Notes: generated from the letters alone by a model not told the origin. A stretch of 64,000 bases of DNA from Propionibacteriaceae bacterium ZF39 (GCA_039565995.1 CP154795.1:3534001-3598000), one strand, 5' to 3'. Positions 1 through 10,745 are shown, counted from the first letter of the stretch. Numbers and translations are program-made.

Positions 1-1170
1 CGGTTCGGGTTCTCGGCTCTCGACGATATAGAGGTACGCCACCAGGGCGGCGACGAACAGCACGATGCTCACCAGCGCCACGACGGTGAAGCCGGCGTTG
101 AACACATTGCGGACCGTGGCCACGGCCAGGATCCAGCCCAGTGCCACGGGGATGAGGAACTTCCAGCCGAACGCCATGAACTGGTCATAACGGAACCGCG
201 GGAGCGTACCCCGGAGCCAGACGAACATGAAGATGAACAGGATCACCTTGGCGGTGAACCAGAACAGACCGAACCAACCCTGGTCGACGACAGTGCCGTT
301 GAGCGGCCACGGCGCGTGCCAGCCACCCAGGAACAGGGTGACCGCGATCGCGGAGACGTTGACCATGTTGATGTATTCGGCGAGGAAGAACATCGCGAAG
401 CGGAAGCCCGAATATTCGGTGTGGAAGCCGCCCACGAGCTCCGACTCGGCCTCGGGGAGGTCGAACGGGGCGCGGTTGGTCTCGCCGACCATCGAGATGA
501 CATAGACCGCGAACGCCGGGAAGAGCAGCAGGGCGTACCACCCCGGCAGCGGGATCTCGACGCCGAGCACGTTCAGCGGGAGCTGCTGGGCCGCGACGAT
601 CTCCGAGGTGGACATCGAGCGGGCATACATGAACACGGTGACGAAGCTCAGGCCCATCGCGATCTCATAGGAGATCATCTGGGCGCTGGAGCGCAGGCCG
701 CCGAGCAGCGAATAGGTCGAGCCGGACGACCAGCCGGCCAGGACGATGCCATAGATGCCGACCGAAGCGAGCGCGAGCAGCGCCAGCACCGAGACCGGCA
801 GGTCGGTCAGCTGCAGCGTCGTCTCGACGCCGAACATCGTGACCTCGCCGCCGAGCGGAATCATGGCCAGGATCGAGAAGGCGGGAATGGCCGTGAGATA
901 GGGCGCCAGGTTGTAGACGAACTTCTCGGCGTTCTTGGGCCGGAAGTCCTCCTTCACCATCAGCTTCACACCGTCGGCGAGCGACTGGAGCGTGCCCCAG
1001 GGGCCATTCATGATCGGGCCGACGCGGTGCTGCATCTTGGCGACGACCTTGCGTTCGAACACGATGTTGAACAGCGTGAACACCAGCAGGTAGACCAGCA
1101 CACCGGCGGCCTTGATCAGCGTGATCCACCAGGGATCGGTGCCGAAGATCGACAGATCCATCGGGGTCAT
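1..1170 (-). CDS. nuoH: NADH-quinone oxidoreductase subunit H (partial, 3' end outside window)
   Basis: Membrane subunit of complex I at the junction between the peripheral arm and the membrane arm, lining the quinone site. The frame stays open for 390 codons from ATG 1168-1170 to the window edge, so the C-terminus is missing. I read several hydrophobic spans and the conserved stretches [15 protein letters not shown] near the N-terminus and [19 protein letters not shown] in the middle, both diagnostic for NuoH. The ATG overlaps the nuoG stop in a 4-base ATGA. It is the last nuo gene seen; nuoI-N presumably follow beyond the left edge. Confidence 0.97.
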   Translation of the reverse strand, partial: MTPMDLSIFGTDPWWITLIKAAGVLVYLLVFTLFNIVFERKVVAKMQHRVGPIMNGPWGTLQSLADGVKLMVKEDFRPKNAEKFVYNLAPYLTAIPAFSILAMIPLGGEVTMFGVETTLQLTDLPVSVLALLALASVGIYGIVLAGWSSGSTYSLLGGLRSSAQMISYEIAMGLSFVTVFMYARSMSTSEIVAAQQLPLNVLGVEIPLPGWYALLLFPAFAVYVISMVGETNRAPFDLPEAESELVGGFHTEYSGFRFAMFFLAEYINMVNVSAIAVTLFLGGWHAPWPLNGTVVDQGWFGLFWFTAKVILFIFMFVWLRGTLPRFRYDQFMAFGWKFLIPVALGWILAVATVRNVFNAGFTVVALVSIVLFVAALVAYLYIVESREPEP

Positions 1171-3707
1171 GCGTCAGCTCCTTCAACCGGATCCGATTGG
1201 ATGCCCTCAGCGAGGGTCACCGTGACGACATCGCCGGGGACCGCGCCGAGGGTGGTGCTGAGCCGGGAGCCGCGCGGAGCGGCCGGGGCCCAGACGACGC
1301 CATCGATCATGTCCTCGGTGATGGCGAGCGGGAGGACCAGCTCACCACCGTCGGTCGACAGTTTGATCGGCGTGCCTTCCGGCAGGCCGTTGGCCATTGC
1401 GGCGTTCATGCGGACCACCGGCGTACGCGCGGTGGCCTGCAGCGCCGGCTCACCGTCGGCTCCGCGGGAGTCGTCGATCAGCTCACGCCACGACGCGAGC
1501 ACCGCCTGACCCTCACCCGGCTCGGGTGCGGTCTCGCGGTCACGGGCCGGCATGTCGGCGCGCGTGCCGTCCCAGGGGCCGAGCTCGTCGAGTTCGCGCT
1601 TGGCCTCCTCGACCGTGCGTACGCCCAGCGGGCTGCCCATCGCGTCGGCGAGGGCGGCGAGGACCCGGAGATCGTTCATGACGTGCTGGGTGCCGAGGAA
1701 CTTGGTGACCCTCCGCTCGCGACCCTCCCAGTTGACGAAGGTGCCGCTGCGTTCCTCGATGAGCGAGACCGGGAAGACGACATCGGCGCGGGCGGTGACC
1801 TCGGAGATCCGGGCCTCCAGGCTGATGACGAAGTCGGCCTCCTCGAGGCCGCGGGTCACGGCATCGGGATGGCGGAAGTCGGCCGGCTCGACGCCACCGA
1901 CCACGAGGGCGCGAACCCCGCCCTCCGCGGCGGCCGCGAAGATCGCATCCGCATCCAGACCGGTTTCGGCCGGGAGACCCTCGACGCCCCAGGCAGCCTG
2001 CAGGTCGACGCGAGCGGTGGGCTCGGTGACCAGGCGACCGCCCGGCAGGAGGTTGGGGAGGGTGCCCGCCTCGACCGCACCGCGCTCACCCGCACGTCGC
2101 GGCACCCAGGCCAGCTTGGCGCCGGTGGCGTGGACGAGATCCAGGGCCGAGGTCAGCGTGCCGAGCGGAATGCCGGCGCGCTCCCCCACCAGGACGACGG
2201 AGCGCTCGGTCAGCGCGACCTCGCCGGGGAGGTTGGCCAGGACGGACGCCTCCGTGCCCGGCACGGCCGGGATGAGCGTCGCGTCCAGCTTGGCCGAGCC
2301 GTAGGACAACTGCGCTCCGACGGTGAAGACCTGCAGGCCCTTCTTGCGGACCGCCTTCCGGAGACGCAGGAAGATGATCGGCGACTCGTCCTCGGGCTCG
2401 AAGCCCACGAGCAGCACGCGATCGGCGTTCTCCAGGTCGCGGTAGGTCACCCCGAGGCCGGTGCCGGCGACGGCATGAGCCAGGAAGCCGGCTTCCTCCA
2501 GGGTGTGGGGGCGGGAGCGATGATCGATGTTGTTGGTGCCCAGGACGGTGCGCGCGAACTTGGCGTACCCATAGGCCTCTTCCATCGTCAGCCGACCACC
2601 GGGGATCACACCGTAGGGGCTGCCCTCGATCGGGTTGCCCTCCTCGTCGAGGTGCTCCGCGCCCGCCGCCCGGAGACCGCGGACCGCGGCGTCGATGGCC
2701 TCGGGCCACGATGCCGGGCGGAGAACATCGTTCTCTCGGACCAGCGGACGGGTGATGCGGTCGTCGCCGCGGGCGGAGACGAATGCGAACCGGCCCTTGT
2801 CGCAGTTCCACTCCTCGTTGACCTCCGGAACGTCACCGGCGAGGCGACGCATGACCGCGCCGCGGCGGTGGTCGATGCGGAGCTCGCACCCGGAGGCGCA
2901 GTGCTCACAGGTCGACGGCGTGGAGACGAGGTCGAACGGGCGGGCCCGAAAGCGGTACGCCGCAGAGGTCAGCGCACCGACCGGGCAGATCTGGATGGTG
3001 TTGCCCGAGAAGTAGGACTCGAAGGGCTCCTTCTCATAGATGCCGACCTGCTGCAGCGCGCCGCGTTCGGTGAGGGCGATGAACGGGTCACCGGCGATCT
3101 GCTCGGAGAAGCGGGTGCACCGCGCGCACAGCACGCAGCGCTCCCGGTCGAGCAGGACCTGGGCGGAGATGTTGATCGGCTTCGGGAAGGTGCGCTTGAC
3201 ACCCTCATACCGCGACTCGCCGTAGCCGTGCGACAGCGACTGGTTCTGCAGCGGGCACTCGCCGCCCTTGTCACAGACCGGGCAGTCGAGCGGGTGGTTG
3301 ATCAGGAGGAACTCGAGCATGCCCTCCTGGGCCTTCTTCGCCACGGGCGACGACAGCTGGGTCTGGACGACCATGCCGGGCATCGCCTCGAGCGTGCAGG
3401 AGGCCTGGGGCTTGGGCATGCCACGGCCGTTGCCGGCGTCGGGCACCTCGACCATGCACTGACGACACGCGCCGGCCGGGTCGAGCAGCGGGTGGTCGCA
3501 GAACCGCGGGATGTCGATGCCGATCTGCTCCGCCGCGCGGATGACGAGGGTGCCCTTGGGGACCGAGACCTCGATGCCGTCGACGGTCAGGGTCACCAGG
3601 TCGGCCTTCGCGACCTCCGACTTGCCGGCCGGAGCGGCCGCATCGGGCAGACGGGCGGGGTCGGCCGGCTTGTTGGGATCGGCCGGCTTCACGCTGGACT
3701 CTGACAT
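1167..3707 (-). CDS. nuoG: NADH-quinone oxidoreductase subunit G
   Basis: Large iron-sulfur subunit of complex I (846 aa). An N-terminal 2Fe-2S ferredoxin domain (about residues 40-115, with CRQC) is followed by the N5 site ([14 protein letters not shown]), the N4 site (CVLCARC plus CPVGAL), and then a molybdopterin-oxidoreductase-like region. A CX2CX3CX27C motif (CEHCASGC, then WNC) is present, so the off-path N7 cluster known from E. coli and Thermus is predicted. An extended Pro/Ala-rich N-terminus precedes the ferredoxin domain. The start ATG shares one base with the nuoF TGA, and its own TGA overlaps the nuoH ATG. Confidence 0.97.
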   Translation of the reverse strand: MSESSVKPADPNKPADPARLPDAAAPAGKSEVAKADLVTLTVDGIEVSVPKGTLVIRAAEQIGIDIPRFCDHPLLDPAGACRQCMVEVPDAGNGRGMPKPQASCTLEAMPGMVVQTQLSSPVAKKAQEGMLEFLLINHPLDCPVCDKGGECPLQNQSLSHGYGESRYEGVKRTFPKPINISAQVLLDRERCVLCARCTRFSEQIAGDPFIALTERGALQQVGIYEKEPFESYFSGNTIQICPVGALTSAAYRFRARPFDLVSTPSTCEHCASGCELRIDHRRGAVMRRLAGDVPEVNEEWNCDKGRFAFVSARGDDRITRPLVRENDVLRPASWPEAIDAAVRGLRAAGAEHLDEEGNPIEGSPYGVIPGGRLTMEEAYGYAKFARTVLGTNNIDHRSRPHTLEEAGFLAHAVAGTGLGVTYRDLENADRVLLVGFEPEDESPIIFLRLRKAVRKKGLQVFTVGAQLSYGSAKLDATLIPAVPGTEASVLANLPGEVALTERSVVLVGERAGIPLGTLTSALDLVHATGAKLAWVPRRAGERGAVEAGTLPNLLPGGRLVTEPTARVDLQAAWGVEGLPAETGLDADAIFAAAAEGGVRALVVGGVEPADFRHPDAVTRGLEEADFVISLEARISEVTARADVVFPVSLIEERSGTFVNWEGRERRVTKFLGTQHVMNDLRVLAALADAMGSPLGVRTVEEAKRELDELGPWDGTRADMPARDRETAPEPGEGQAVLASWRELIDDSRGADGEPALQATARTPVVRMNAAMANGLPEGTPIKLSTDGGELVLPLAITEDMIDGVVWAPAAPRGSRLSTTLGAVPGDVVTVTLAEGIQSDPVEGADA

Positions 3708-5053
3708 CAGTGAGCTCCCACGTTCTCGGTGCTGGTGCGGCGCAGGGGTTCGGCTGCGAACTTGGCGCTCTTCTCATAGGGGAAGAGTTCCCAGGCCGGC
3801 GTGTGCATCGCGGCCTCGAACTCCTCGCGGAAGTGCTTGATCGCCGAGGTGACGGTCGCGACGGCGCCGTCGGCGAGCGCGCAGAACGAGCGGCCGCCGA
3901 TGTTGTCGCTCAGGTCGAGCAGCTTCTCGATGTCGCCGGGCTGGCCCTGGCCGGCCTCCATGCGCATCAGGATCTGGACGAGCCACCACGTGCCCTCGCG
4001 GCAGGGGGTGCACTTGCCGCACGACTCGTGCTTGTAGAACTCGACCCAGCGCAGCGTCGTGCGCACCACCGAGGTGGTCTGGTCGAAGCACTGGAGGGCC
4101 TTGGTGCCGAGCATCGAGGCGTGCGCCCCCATGCCCTCATAGTCGAGCGGCGCATCGATGTGTTCATCCGCACCGGTCAGGATCGGCACCGAGGAGCCGC
4201 CCGGGGTCCAGAACTTCAGCGTGCTGCCCTCGCGCATGCCCCCACCCAGCTCGATCAGCTGGCGCAGGGTGATGCCCATCGGGGCCTCGAACTGACCGGG
4301 CGTCCGCACGTGGCCGGACAGCGAATAGAGCGTCATGCCCTTCGACTTCTCCGTGCCCATCGAGGCGAACCAGTCGGCACCGTTCGCCACGATCGAGGGC
4401 ACCGACGCGATCGACTCGACGTTGTTGATGACCGTGGGGCAGCCATACACACCGGCGACGGCCGGGAACGGCGGGCGCAGTCGCGGCTGGCCGCGGCGTC
4501 CCTCGAGCGAGTCGAGCAGGGCGGTTTCCTCACCGCAGATGTACGCCCCCGCGCCCGCGTGGACGACCAGGTCGATGTCGAAGCCGGAGTTGAGGATGTT
4601 CTGCCCGAGATAACCGGAGGCGTACGCCTCGCGCACGGCCTGCTGCAGGCGGCGGGTCACGTGGAGCACCTCGCCCCGGATGTAGATGAACGCCTTGTGG
4701 GCCCCGATGGCGTACGACGAGATGATGACGCCCTCGATCAGGGTGTGGGGCGAGGCCATCATGAGCGGGATGTCCTTGCAGGTGCCCGGCTCCGACTCGT
4801 CGGCGTTGACGACGAGATATTTCGGCTTGGGGTTGTCCTTGGGGATGAACGACCACTTCATGCCGGTCGGGAAGCCCGCGCCGCCACGACCGCGGAGGCC
4901 CGAGTCCTTGACGGTCTCGATGAGATCACCGGGCTGCATGGCCAGGGCCTTGCGCAGCGCGCGATAGCCGCCGCGGCGCTCATAGTTGGCGATCCGCCAG
5001 GATCCCTCGTCGGCCCAGTCGGCGCTGAGGACGGGTGTGAGCGTGTCGGTCAC
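3707..5053 (-). CDS. nuoF: NADH-quinone oxidoreductase subunit F (NADH/FMN-binding)
   Basis: NADH dehydrogenase catalytic subunit of complex I, oxidising NADH through FMN and cluster N3. I chose GTG 5051-5053 (protein starts VTDTLTPVL) because it overlaps the nuoE stop as GTGA; the longer open frame upstream lies inside nuoE and is not family-like. That gives 448 aa, the normal length. Seen motifs: GRGGAGFPTGMKW (NADH/FMN loop), ICGEETALLDSLEG (FMN), and ESCGKCTPCREG with a later Cys in FCALADGA for the 4Fe-4S cluster. It is translationally coupled on both sides. Confidence 0.97.
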   Translation of the reverse strand: MTDTLTPVLSADWADEGSWRIANYERRGGYRALRKALAMQPGDLIETVKDSGLRGRGGAGFPTGMKWSFIPKDNPKPKYLVVNADESEPGTCKDIPLMMASPHTLIEGVIISSYAIGAHKAFIYIRGEVLHVTRRLQQAVREAYASGYLGQNILNSGFDIDLVVHAGAGAYICGEETALLDSLEGRRGQPRLRPPFPAVAGVYGCPTVINNVESIASVPSIVANGADWFASMGTEKSKGMTLYSLSGHVRTPGQFEAPMGITLRQLIELGGGMREGSTLKFWTPGGSSVPILTGADEHIDAPLDYEGMGAHASMLGTKALQCFDQTTSVVRTTLRWVEFYKHESCGKCTPCREGTWWLVQILMRMEAGQGQPGDIEKLLDLSDNIGGRSFCALADGAVATVTSAIKHFREEFEAAMHTPAWELFPYEKSAKFAAEPLRRTSTENVGAH

Positions 5054-5796
5054 TTCGACTCCTCTGCCTTCTGTGCGGACTCTGCCTTCTGTGCGGATGC
5101 CTTGGGGGCGGTCCACTGGTTGTCGTTGGCGATCCGCAGGCCGACCAATGATTCGGGCCCACCGGAGGGACCCTCGTCGGCGCGGCCGTCCGGGAAGCCG
5201 GCGAGCACGCGCTCGGCCTCGCGCCACGAGGTGATGGTGGCGCCGCGGTCGGCCACGACCTCGCGGTCGGCGACCAGGTCGTCCACGATGGCCACGGCGC
5301 GGTCGGGCGTCATGTTGTCGAAGAATTCCCAGTTGACCATCATCACCGGCGCGTAATCACAGGCCGCATTGCACTCGATGTGTTCGAGCGTGATCTGGCC
5401 GTCGGCAGTCGTCTCGTCATTGCCGACGCCGAGGTGACCCTGGAGCCGCTCGAGGACGTGGTCGCCGCCCATGACCGCACAGAGTGCGGTGGTGCAGACC
5501 CCGACGTGATGCTTGCCGACGGGCTTGCGCTTGTATTGCGTATAGAACGTCGCGACGCCGGACACCTCGGCCGCCGTGATGCCCAGCTCCCGGGCGCAGA
5601 TCTCGATCCCGGCCGGGGACACCCGGCCATCGACCGACTGCACCAGGTGAAGTGCGGGCAGCAGCGCCGAGCGGGGCTCGGGATAACGAGCCACGATCTC
5701 ACGGATCTCGGCGATGGTCTCCTCGGTGATGTTCGTCTCCGTGTTGTTGAAGTCGACACCACCCGAGTCGGGGAAATGACTCTTGAAACCGCTCAT
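5050..5796 (-). CDS. nuoE: NADH-quinone oxidoreductase subunit E (2Fe-2S)
   Basis: Small thioredoxin-fold subunit holding cluster N1a next to NuoF. The family cysteines are present as CTTALC (CX4C) and CNAAC (CX3C). The protein is 248 aa because of a C-terminal tail after about residue 190, which ends in a short tandem duplication (AQKAES then AQKAEE) encoded by an 18-base direct repeat around 5056-5095. An AAGGAG ribosome site precedes the ATG. It overlaps nuoF by 4 bases and follows nuoD after 31 bases. Confidence 0.96.
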   Translation of the reverse strand: MSGFKSHFPDSGGVDFNNTETNITEETIAEIREIVARYPEPRSALLPALHLVQSVDGRVSPAGIEICARELGITAAEVSGVATFYTQYKRKPVGKHHVGVCTTALCAVMGGDHVLERLQGHLGVGNDETTADGQITLEHIECNAACDYAPVMMVNWEFFDNMTPDRAVAIVDDLVADREVVADRGATITSWREAERVLAGFPDGRADEGPSGGPESLVGLRIANDNQWTAPKASAQKAESAQKAEESK

Positions 5797-5827
5797 CGGT
5801 CAACGCTCCTTCTCTGGTCGGGACCCG

Positions 5828-7210
5828 TCACCGATCCACTCCGCCCATCACCGGGTCGATCGAGGCCACGGCCACGACGACATCCGACATGAGCGCGCCC
5901 TCGCACAGGGCCGCGACTGCCTGCAGGTTGTTGAAGCTGGGGTCCCGGAAGTGGGCGCGCCACGGGCGCGTACCCCCGTCGGAAACCAGGTGGGCGCCGA
6001 TCTCGCCCTTGGGCGACTCGAACGGCACGTACGCCTGCCCCACCGGCACCTCGAAGCCCTCGGTGACCAGCTTGAAGTGATGGATTAGGGCCTCCATGGA
6101 CTGGCCCATGATGTGCTTGATGTGCTCGTTGGAGTTGCCCATGCCGTCGGAGCCGACCGCGAGCTGCGCGGGCAGCGCGATCTTCTGGTCGGCGATCATG
6201 ACGGGGTCGTTCTCCATCTTTTCGAGCCGCTCGAGGCACTGCTCGACGATCTTGAGGCTCTCCCACATCTCCTGCTGGCGGACGAGGAACTTGCCCATCG
6301 CATCGCAGGTGTCGACGACGGGGACGTCGAAGTCGTAGGTCTCGTAGTCCCAGATCGGCATGGCCTTGCGCAGGTCGTAGTCGATGCCGGTCGAACGCAG
6401 CATCGGGCCCGTGATGCCCAGCGCCATGCAGGCGGAGGCGTCGAGGTAGCCGACGTTCTGCATGCGGCCGAGGAAGATCGGGTTGGCGTTGCAGAGCGAC
6501 TTGTATTCGGGGAGGTGCTTGTGGAGCCAGCGCACCGTCTCCTTGACCTTCTCGATCTCCTTGTGACCCACCTGGTTGGCGAGGCCACCGGGGCGGAAGA
6601 ACGCGTGGTTCATGCGCAGGCCGGTGATCTCCTCGAAGGCGTCGAGGATCATCTCGCGGTCGCGGAAGCCGATCGTCATGACGGTCAGCGCGCCGATCTC
6701 CATGCCGCCGGTGCCGATGCATACGAGGTGGGAGGCGATGCGGTTGAGCTCGAGGAGCATGATCCGGATGACCTTGGTCTTCTCGGTCAGCTGGTCCTCG
6801 ACGTCGAGCAGCCGCTCGACCGAGGCGACGTAGGCCGCTTCCTGGAAGAAGGGCGTCAGATAGTCCATGCGGGTGCAGAACGTGGTGCCCTGGGTCCAGG
6901 TGCGGTATTCCATGTTCTTTTCGATGCCCGTGTGGAGATAGCCGATGCCGGCGCGGGCGCTGCGGACCGTCTCACCCTCCATCTCGAGGATCAGGCGAAG
7001 CACGCCGTGGGTCGACGGGTGCTGCGGGCCCATGTTGACGACCAGCAGTTCGTCGCCACGCTCGGCCTGGGCCGACACGAGCTGGTCCCAGTCACCGCCG
7101 GTGGCCGTATAGACGCGGCCCTCGGTCTCTTCACCGGGCTGGGCGTAATAATCCCGCTCGGCATCCACGTTGTGGGGCGGCGGCTGCGGTTCGTTGGTTC
7201 GGGTGCTCAT
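5828..7210 (-). CDS. nuoD: NADH-quinone oxidoreductase subunit D
   Basis: 49-kDa-type subunit lining the quinone pocket of complex I. I start it at ATG 7208-7210 (MSTRTNEPQ), which follows the nuoC stop by one base and has a GGAGGAG site; an in-frame ATG further upstream lies inside nuoC. The protein is 460 aa. Typical sequence is present: [14 protein letters not shown] near residue 60, [12 protein letters not shown], and the C-terminal DPVMGGVDR that ends most NuoD proteins. Confidence 0.97.
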   Translation of the reverse strand: MSTRTNEPQPPPHNVDAERDYYAQPGEETEGRVYTATGGDWDQLVSAQAERGDELLVVNMGPQHPSTHGVLRLILEMEGETVRSARAGIGYLHTGIEKNMEYRTWTQGTTFCTRMDYLTPFFQEAAYVASVERLLDVEDQLTEKTKVIRIMLLELNRIASHLVCIGTGGMEIGALTVMTIGFRDREMILDAFEEITGLRMNHAFFRPGGLANQVGHKEIEKVKETVRWLHKHLPEYKSLCNANPIFLGRMQNVGYLDASACMALGITGPMLRSTGIDYDLRKAMPIWDYETYDFDVPVVDTCDAMGKFLVRQQEMWESLKIVEQCLERLEKMENDPVMIADQKIALPAQLAVGSDGMGNSNEHIKHIMGQSMEALIHHFKLVTEGFEVPVGQAYVPFESPKGEIGAHLVSDGGTRPWRAHFRDPSFNNLQAVAALCEGALMSDVVVAVASIDPVMGGVDR

Positions 7211-7211
7211 C

Positions 7212-7904
7212 TCAGTAGCTCCTCCGCTGATCGGGCGGCGGGATGGTGGCGCCCTTGTATTCGACTCCGATGCCACCGAGGGGATAGTCCTTGCGCTGCG
7301 GATGGCCGGGCCAGTCGTCCGGCATCATGATGCGGGTCAGCGCCGGATGGCCGTCATAGATGATGCCGAAGAGGTCATAGGTCTCACGCTCGTGCCAGTC
7401 CGCGGCGGGATAGACCGGCACGACCGACGGCAGGTGGGGATCGCCATCCGCGCAGGTGGCCTCGACCCGGAGCCGGCGGTTGTGGGTCATCGACGCCAGG
7501 TGATAAACGCTGTGGAGCTCGGCGCCCGCATCACTCGGATAGTGCACTCCCGACACTGATGCGCAGTGCTCGAAGCGCAGCTCCTGGTCATCACGCAGGT
7601 GCTGGGCGAGCTCGAGCAGGCGGGCGCCATCGACATAGAGGGTCAGCTCGCCGCGGTGGACGACAACGCGCTCGACGACGCCGGGAATGAGCTCCTCGAT
7701 GCGATCGACGACAGCGTCGAACCAGTCCCCGTAAGGGCGGGCCGAAGGTGCGGGGCGCGAGACCGTGCGTACGATCCCGCCGAAGCCGGAGGTGTCGCCC
7801 GAGCCGCCGCCGGTGCCCCACATGCCGCGCCGGGTTTCGACGACGTGCTCCTCGGCCGGCCGACCGGCCGGGATGATCTGGCCGCCGGTTGTCTGGTCGG
7901 TCAT
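7212..7904 (-). CDS. nuoC: NADH-quinone oxidoreductase subunit C
   Basis: 30-kDa-type hydrophilic subunit of complex I (230 aa). The C-terminal half carries the family signature [11 protein letters not shown] followed by [16 protein letters not shown]. The first 55 residues are a Gly/Arg-rich actinobacterial extension ([14 protein letters not shown]) that probably is not part of the core fold. The ATG overlaps the nuoB stop as ATGA and the stop lies one base before the nuoD ATG, so the three are coupled. Confidence 0.96.
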   Translation of the reverse strand: MTDQTTGGQIIPAGRPAEEHVVETRRGMWGTGGGSGDTSGFGGIVRTVSRPAPSARPYGDWFDAVVDRIEELIPGVVERVVVHRGELTLYVDGARLLELAQHLRDDQELRFEHCASVSGVHYPSDAGAELHSVYHLASMTHNRRLRVEATCADGDPHLPSVVPVYPAADWHERETYDLFGIIYDGHPALTRIMMPDDWPGHPQRKDYPLGGIGVEYKGATIPPPDQRRSY

Positions 7905-8464
7905 CGCAGCAGGCCCTTCATCTCATGGGTCGCCGGCGCCTCGAGCGCGGCGCGCTCGAGTTCGTCGGTCTCGGCGATCGCGTGCGGGCCGATCTTGGTC
8001 TTGGCGACCTTCTGCTTCTTGAGCTTGAACATCGCGTCGATCAGCATCTCGGGCCGCGGCGGGCAACCGGGCACATAGATGTCGACAGGAACGATGTGGT
8101 CGACGCCCTGGACGACTGCGTAGTTGTTGAACATGCCGCCGGAGGAGGCGCACACGCCCATGGCCAGCACCCACTTGGGGTTGGGCATCTGGTCATAGAT
8201 CTCGCGGACGATCGGGGCCATCTTCTGGCTCACCCGACCGGCCACGATCATCAGGTCGGCCTGCCGCGGCGAAGGCCGGAACACTTCCTGGCCCCAGCGC
8301 GAGGCGTCATAGCGCGGCGCACCGTAGGTCATCATCTCGATCGCGCAGCACGCCAGGCCGAACGTCACGGGCCAGAACGACGCCTGACGCATCCAGCCGA
8401 CCAGGCCCTCGACCGTGGTCAGCGCAATCCCGGCGGGGAGCTTGTCCTCCAGTCCACCAGCCAT
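7901..8464 (-). CDS. nuoB: NADH-quinone oxidoreductase subunit B
   Basis: Subunit carrying cluster N2, the last iron-sulfur centre before quinone. The four ligands are visible: the adjacent pair in LACCAIEMM, one Cys in GVCASSGG, and one in VPGCPPRPE. At 187 aa it is the usual length. An AAGGAG site lies just upstream of the ATG. It sits 42 bases after nuoA and overlaps nuoC by four bases. Confidence 0.98.
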   Translation of the reverse strand: MAGGLEDKLPAGIALTTVEGLVGWMRQASFWPVTFGLACCAIEMMTYGAPRYDASRWGQEVFRPSPRQADLMIVAGRVSQKMAPIVREIYDQMPNPKWVLAMGVCASSGGMFNNYAVVQGVDHIVPVDIYVPGCPPRPEMLIDAMFKLKKQKVAKTKIGPHAIAETDELERAALEAPATHEMKGLLR

Positions 8465-8506
8465 ATCAGTTGCTCCTTGCGAAGTTGTTGCGAACGCCCG
8501 CGATCA

Positions 8507-8872
8507 TCACTGGTCCCACTCGAGACCGCCGCGGCGAATGACATACCAGAACGCCACCAGCACGGCGTCGATGAAGAGGATCATGATCACCAGTCCCCAC
8601 CAGCCCATGCCGTCATAGGTGACGGCCCAGGGATAGAGGAACACGATCTCGATGTCGAAGACGATGAAGAGCATCGCGGTGATGTAGTACTTCACCGGAA
8701 AACGCCCGCCACCGATCGGCTGGGGCGTCGGCTGGATGCCGCACTCATAGCTGTCGTATTTCGAGCGGTTGTAGCGGCGGGGCCCGATCTGCATCGTCAC
8801 GAGCAGGCCACCGGCCACGAACAGTGCCGCCAGGATCAGCATGACCACCAGCGGCAGATAAATGTTGCTCAC
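8507..8872 (-). CDS. nuoA: NADH-quinone oxidoreductase subunit A
   Basis: First gene of the nuo operon (121 aa) with three membrane spans (about residues 8-28, 64-84, 92-112). The conserved loop KYDSYECGIQP and the FDIEIVFLYPWA segment identify NuoA. The upstream 340 bases hold the operon promoter and a CRP/FNR-like dyad, described separately. Confidence 0.97.
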   Translation of the reverse strand: MSNIYLPLVVMLILAALFVAGGLLVTMQIGPRRYNRSKYDSYECGIQPTPQPIGGGRFPVKYYITAMLFIVFDIEIVFLYPWAVTYDGMGWWGLVIMILFIDAVLVAFWYVIRRGGLEWDQ

Positions 8873-9011
8873 CGTTCGTCCTCTCTCCCGATCACGCCGC
8901 GAGCGTGTTCGGTGACAGCGAGTTAATCAAGTCGCCGACGGGCTCCGGATCACGGGCGGGAAACATGAACTCTCCTGGGTCCGCGGGGCCGGTCGGCAGG
9001 GCGCGCGACAG

Positions 9012-9029
9012 GCTCGTGAAAATAATCAC
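9012..9029. promoter_or_regulatory. CRP/FNR-type dyad upstream of nuoA
   Basis: TCGTGA-AAATAA-TCACGA is a perfect dyad with the 6-base spacer of CRP/FNR/GlxR sites (consensus TGTGA-N6-TCACA). If the minus-strand TAGACT box just upstream is the -10, the dyad would lie just downstream of the transcription start, a position typical of repression. Function is inferred. Confidence 0.5.
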
Positions 9030-9038
9030 GAACGGAGG

Positions 9039-9044
9039 TCAGTC
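9039..9044 (-). promoter_or_regulatory. Candidate -10 box of the nuo operon
   Basis: TAGACT on the minus strand about 170 bases upstream of nuoA. No good -35 hexamer is visible at the standard spacing, so this is a moderate call. Confidence 0.35.
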
Positions 9045-9199
9045 TAGGGCAGTCAACCGGGTGGGCGCACATGGCCCGAAAATCCCGGGATACCCAGAAT
9101 GCCTAGTCAGACCCAACATCGTCACGATCAGATAACGCAACGCATGCCTATCGCAAATTGCTGGGTGAGCGCGTTCGGAGGGGGCCCGCAGTTTGGCGC

Positions 9200-9205
9200 T
9201 AGGGT
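9200..9205 (+). promoter_or_regulatory. Leaderless promoter -10 box of menF
   Basis: TAGGGT ends 7 bases before GTG 9213, the spacing expected if transcription starts on the start codon. No Shine-Dalgarno sequence is needed or clear, and this supports the GTG start over the longer open frame. Confidence 0.6.
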
Positions 9206-9212
9206 CGGGGCC

Positions 9213-10454
9213 GTGACCCAAGCCCCGGCGAATCGCATGCGCGCCCGCACGGTCGCCATCGACGACCCCGGCGACCTGATCGGCCTCCTCCCCGACATCG
9301 GCGGACTGGCCTGGATCAGACGGGGCGACGGCCTGGTGGCCGGCGGTTGCATCGCCCGTCAGGAGTTCGACTGCATCGCCGATGCCGATGAATGGTGGCG
9401 AGCGTACGCCGCAGAGCTCCACCCGGAAACCGAACTGGCCGGCGTACCCGGCACGGGACCGCTCGCCTTCGGCTCCTTCGTGTTCGACCCCGACAACACT
9501 GCGCATCGCTCGGTGCTCGTCGTGCCCGAATGGATCGTCGGCCGGCGGGACGGCCAGGCCTGGCTGACCCGCGTCGGCGAGTCCTTGCCCGACGACCTTG
9601 CCCTCCCCTCCCCGGGTTCGGCCCTGCGCCGGCCGGGCCTGATCAGCTATGCCGACGGCTCGATGTCGGGCCCCGCCTGGGAGTCCGTCGTCGCCGAGGC
9701 CGTCGCGCGCATCAAGGCGGGCGAACTCGAGAAGGTCGTCCTGGCCCGTGACCTGCTGGCGAGGGCACCCGAGGAGATCGATTCCCGTTGGGTCGTGGCC
9801 CGGCTGGCCGAGGCGTACGACCGCTGCTGGACCTTCTCCGTCGAGGGTCTCGTCGGAGCCTCGCCCGAGATGTTGGTCCGCCGCGAGGCGGGGCTGGTGA
9901 CCTCGCGCGTACTCGCCGGGACCATCCAGCGCACCGCCGACGAGGAGATGGACCGCGCCCTGGCGGCGCATCTGTCACGGTCGAGCAAGGATCTGGGTGA
10001 GCATGAGTACGCCGTGAACTCGGTCGCCCATGCCCTCGCGCCTTTCTGTTCGGGCATGAATGTGCCCGATGCGCCCTATGTCCTGGAACTCCCCAATGTC
10101 TTCCATCTCGCGACCGATGTGACCGCGGTGGCCCGGGCCGAGGGGTCGTCCCTGGCCCTGGCCATGGCCCTGCACCCGACGGCCGCGGTGTGCGGGACAC
10201 CGACCGCCGATGCCCGCCTGATGATCCGCGAACTCGAGGGCCTCGACCGCGAGCGCTATTCCGGCCCTGTCGGCTGGGTCGACGCCTCGGGTGACGGCGA
10301 ATGGGCGATCGCCCTGCGCTGTGGGCGGATCGAGGGCAACACCGCCCACTTGTTCGCCGGGTGTGGCGTCGTGGCGGGGTCGGATCCCGAGGCCGAGCTC
10401 GCGGAGTCCATGGCCAAGCTCGTGCCCATGCGCGACGCGCTCGAGGCCGGCTGA
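9213..10454 (+). CDS. menF: Isochorismate synthase
   Basis: Converts chorismate to isochorismate, the entry step of menaquinone synthesis. I start at GTG 9213 (VTQAPANRM) because a TAGGGT box lies exactly 7 bases upstream; the open frame extends 38 codons further 5' but without family-like sequence. The 413-aa protein has a variable N-terminal half and the chorismate-binding C-terminal domain: EKVVLARDL, GASPEMLVRREAG, LAGTIQRT, LHPTAAVCGTPT and ERYSGPVGWVD. An isochorismate synthase for siderophores cannot be excluded, but the men genes nearby and the divergent nuo operon favour menaquinone. Confidence 0.9.
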   Translation: MTQAPANRMRARTVAIDDPGDLIGLLPDIGGLAWIRRGDGLVAGGCIARQEFDCIADADEWWRAYAAELHPETELAGVPGTGPLAFGSFVFDPDNTAHRSVLVVPEWIVGRRDGQAWLTRVGESLPDDLALPSPGSALRRPGLISYADGSMSGPAWESVVAEAVARIKAGELEKVVLARDLLARAPEEIDSRWVVARLAEAYDRCWTFSVEGLVGASPEMLVRREAGLVTSRVLAGTIQRTADEEMDRALAAHLSRSSKDLGEHEYAVNSVAHALAPFCSGMNVPDAPYVLELPNVFHLATDVTAVARAEGSSLALAMALHPTAAVCGTPTADARLMIRELEGLDRERYSGPVGWVDASGDGEWAIALRCGRIEGNTAHLFAGCGVVAGSDPEAELAESMAKLVPMRDALEAG

Positions 10455-10460
10455 GGGGCT

Positions 10461-10619
10461 CCACTCCGTCCGCGAGACCCCACTCCGTCCGCGAGACCCC
10501 CGCTCCCTCCGCGAGACCCGCATTCCGTCCGCGAGACCCCCACTCCCACCGCGAGACACCTCGGGCTGTGACGAAACGTCTGCTTGAGCAGGGGTCTCGA
10601 GCTATTCCGAGGGGTCTCG
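10461..10619. repeat. Phased CGAGAC/GTCTCG inverted-array element, copy A
   Basis: CGAGAC occurs at 10473, 10492, 10512, 10532 and 10552, with a degenerate CGAAAC at 10572, all 19-20 bases apart. A 16-base near-palindromic centre (GTCTGCTTGAGCAGGG, 10578-10593) follows, then GTCTCG at 10594 and 10614, again 20 bases apart. The left units also share CACTCCGTCCG-like spacers, making a visible tandem repeat at 10461-10558. Lies between menF and tetR. Function unknown. Confidence 0.9.
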
Positions 10620-10745
10620 CGCGCGGTTGACCTCCGATATCCCAGCTCATCCCCTGACCCCGTAGCCCCTCGACTGCCTCAGGGTGTCCACTCCCCTGAC
10701 CCCGAGAACCCCCTCGAGCCGACCGAAACTGCTCCGGCACTGGCC

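Larger units (their letters stand above)
8873..9212. other. Divergent intergenic region between nuoA and menF
   Basis: 340 bases with no convincing gene. It contains the nuo 5' leader (8873 to about 9032), a small CACGC/GCGTG hairpin near 8893-8907, the 18-bp TCGTGA/TCACGA dyad, a minus-strand TAGACT box, and the menF leaderless promoter at the right end. Confidence 0.7.

Noticed and set aside
1197-3704. 835-codon open frame on the plus strand
   Set aside because: It is antisense to nuoG, has Arg/Gly/Asp-rich sequence without any domain, and exists because high GC3 removes stops from the opposite strand.
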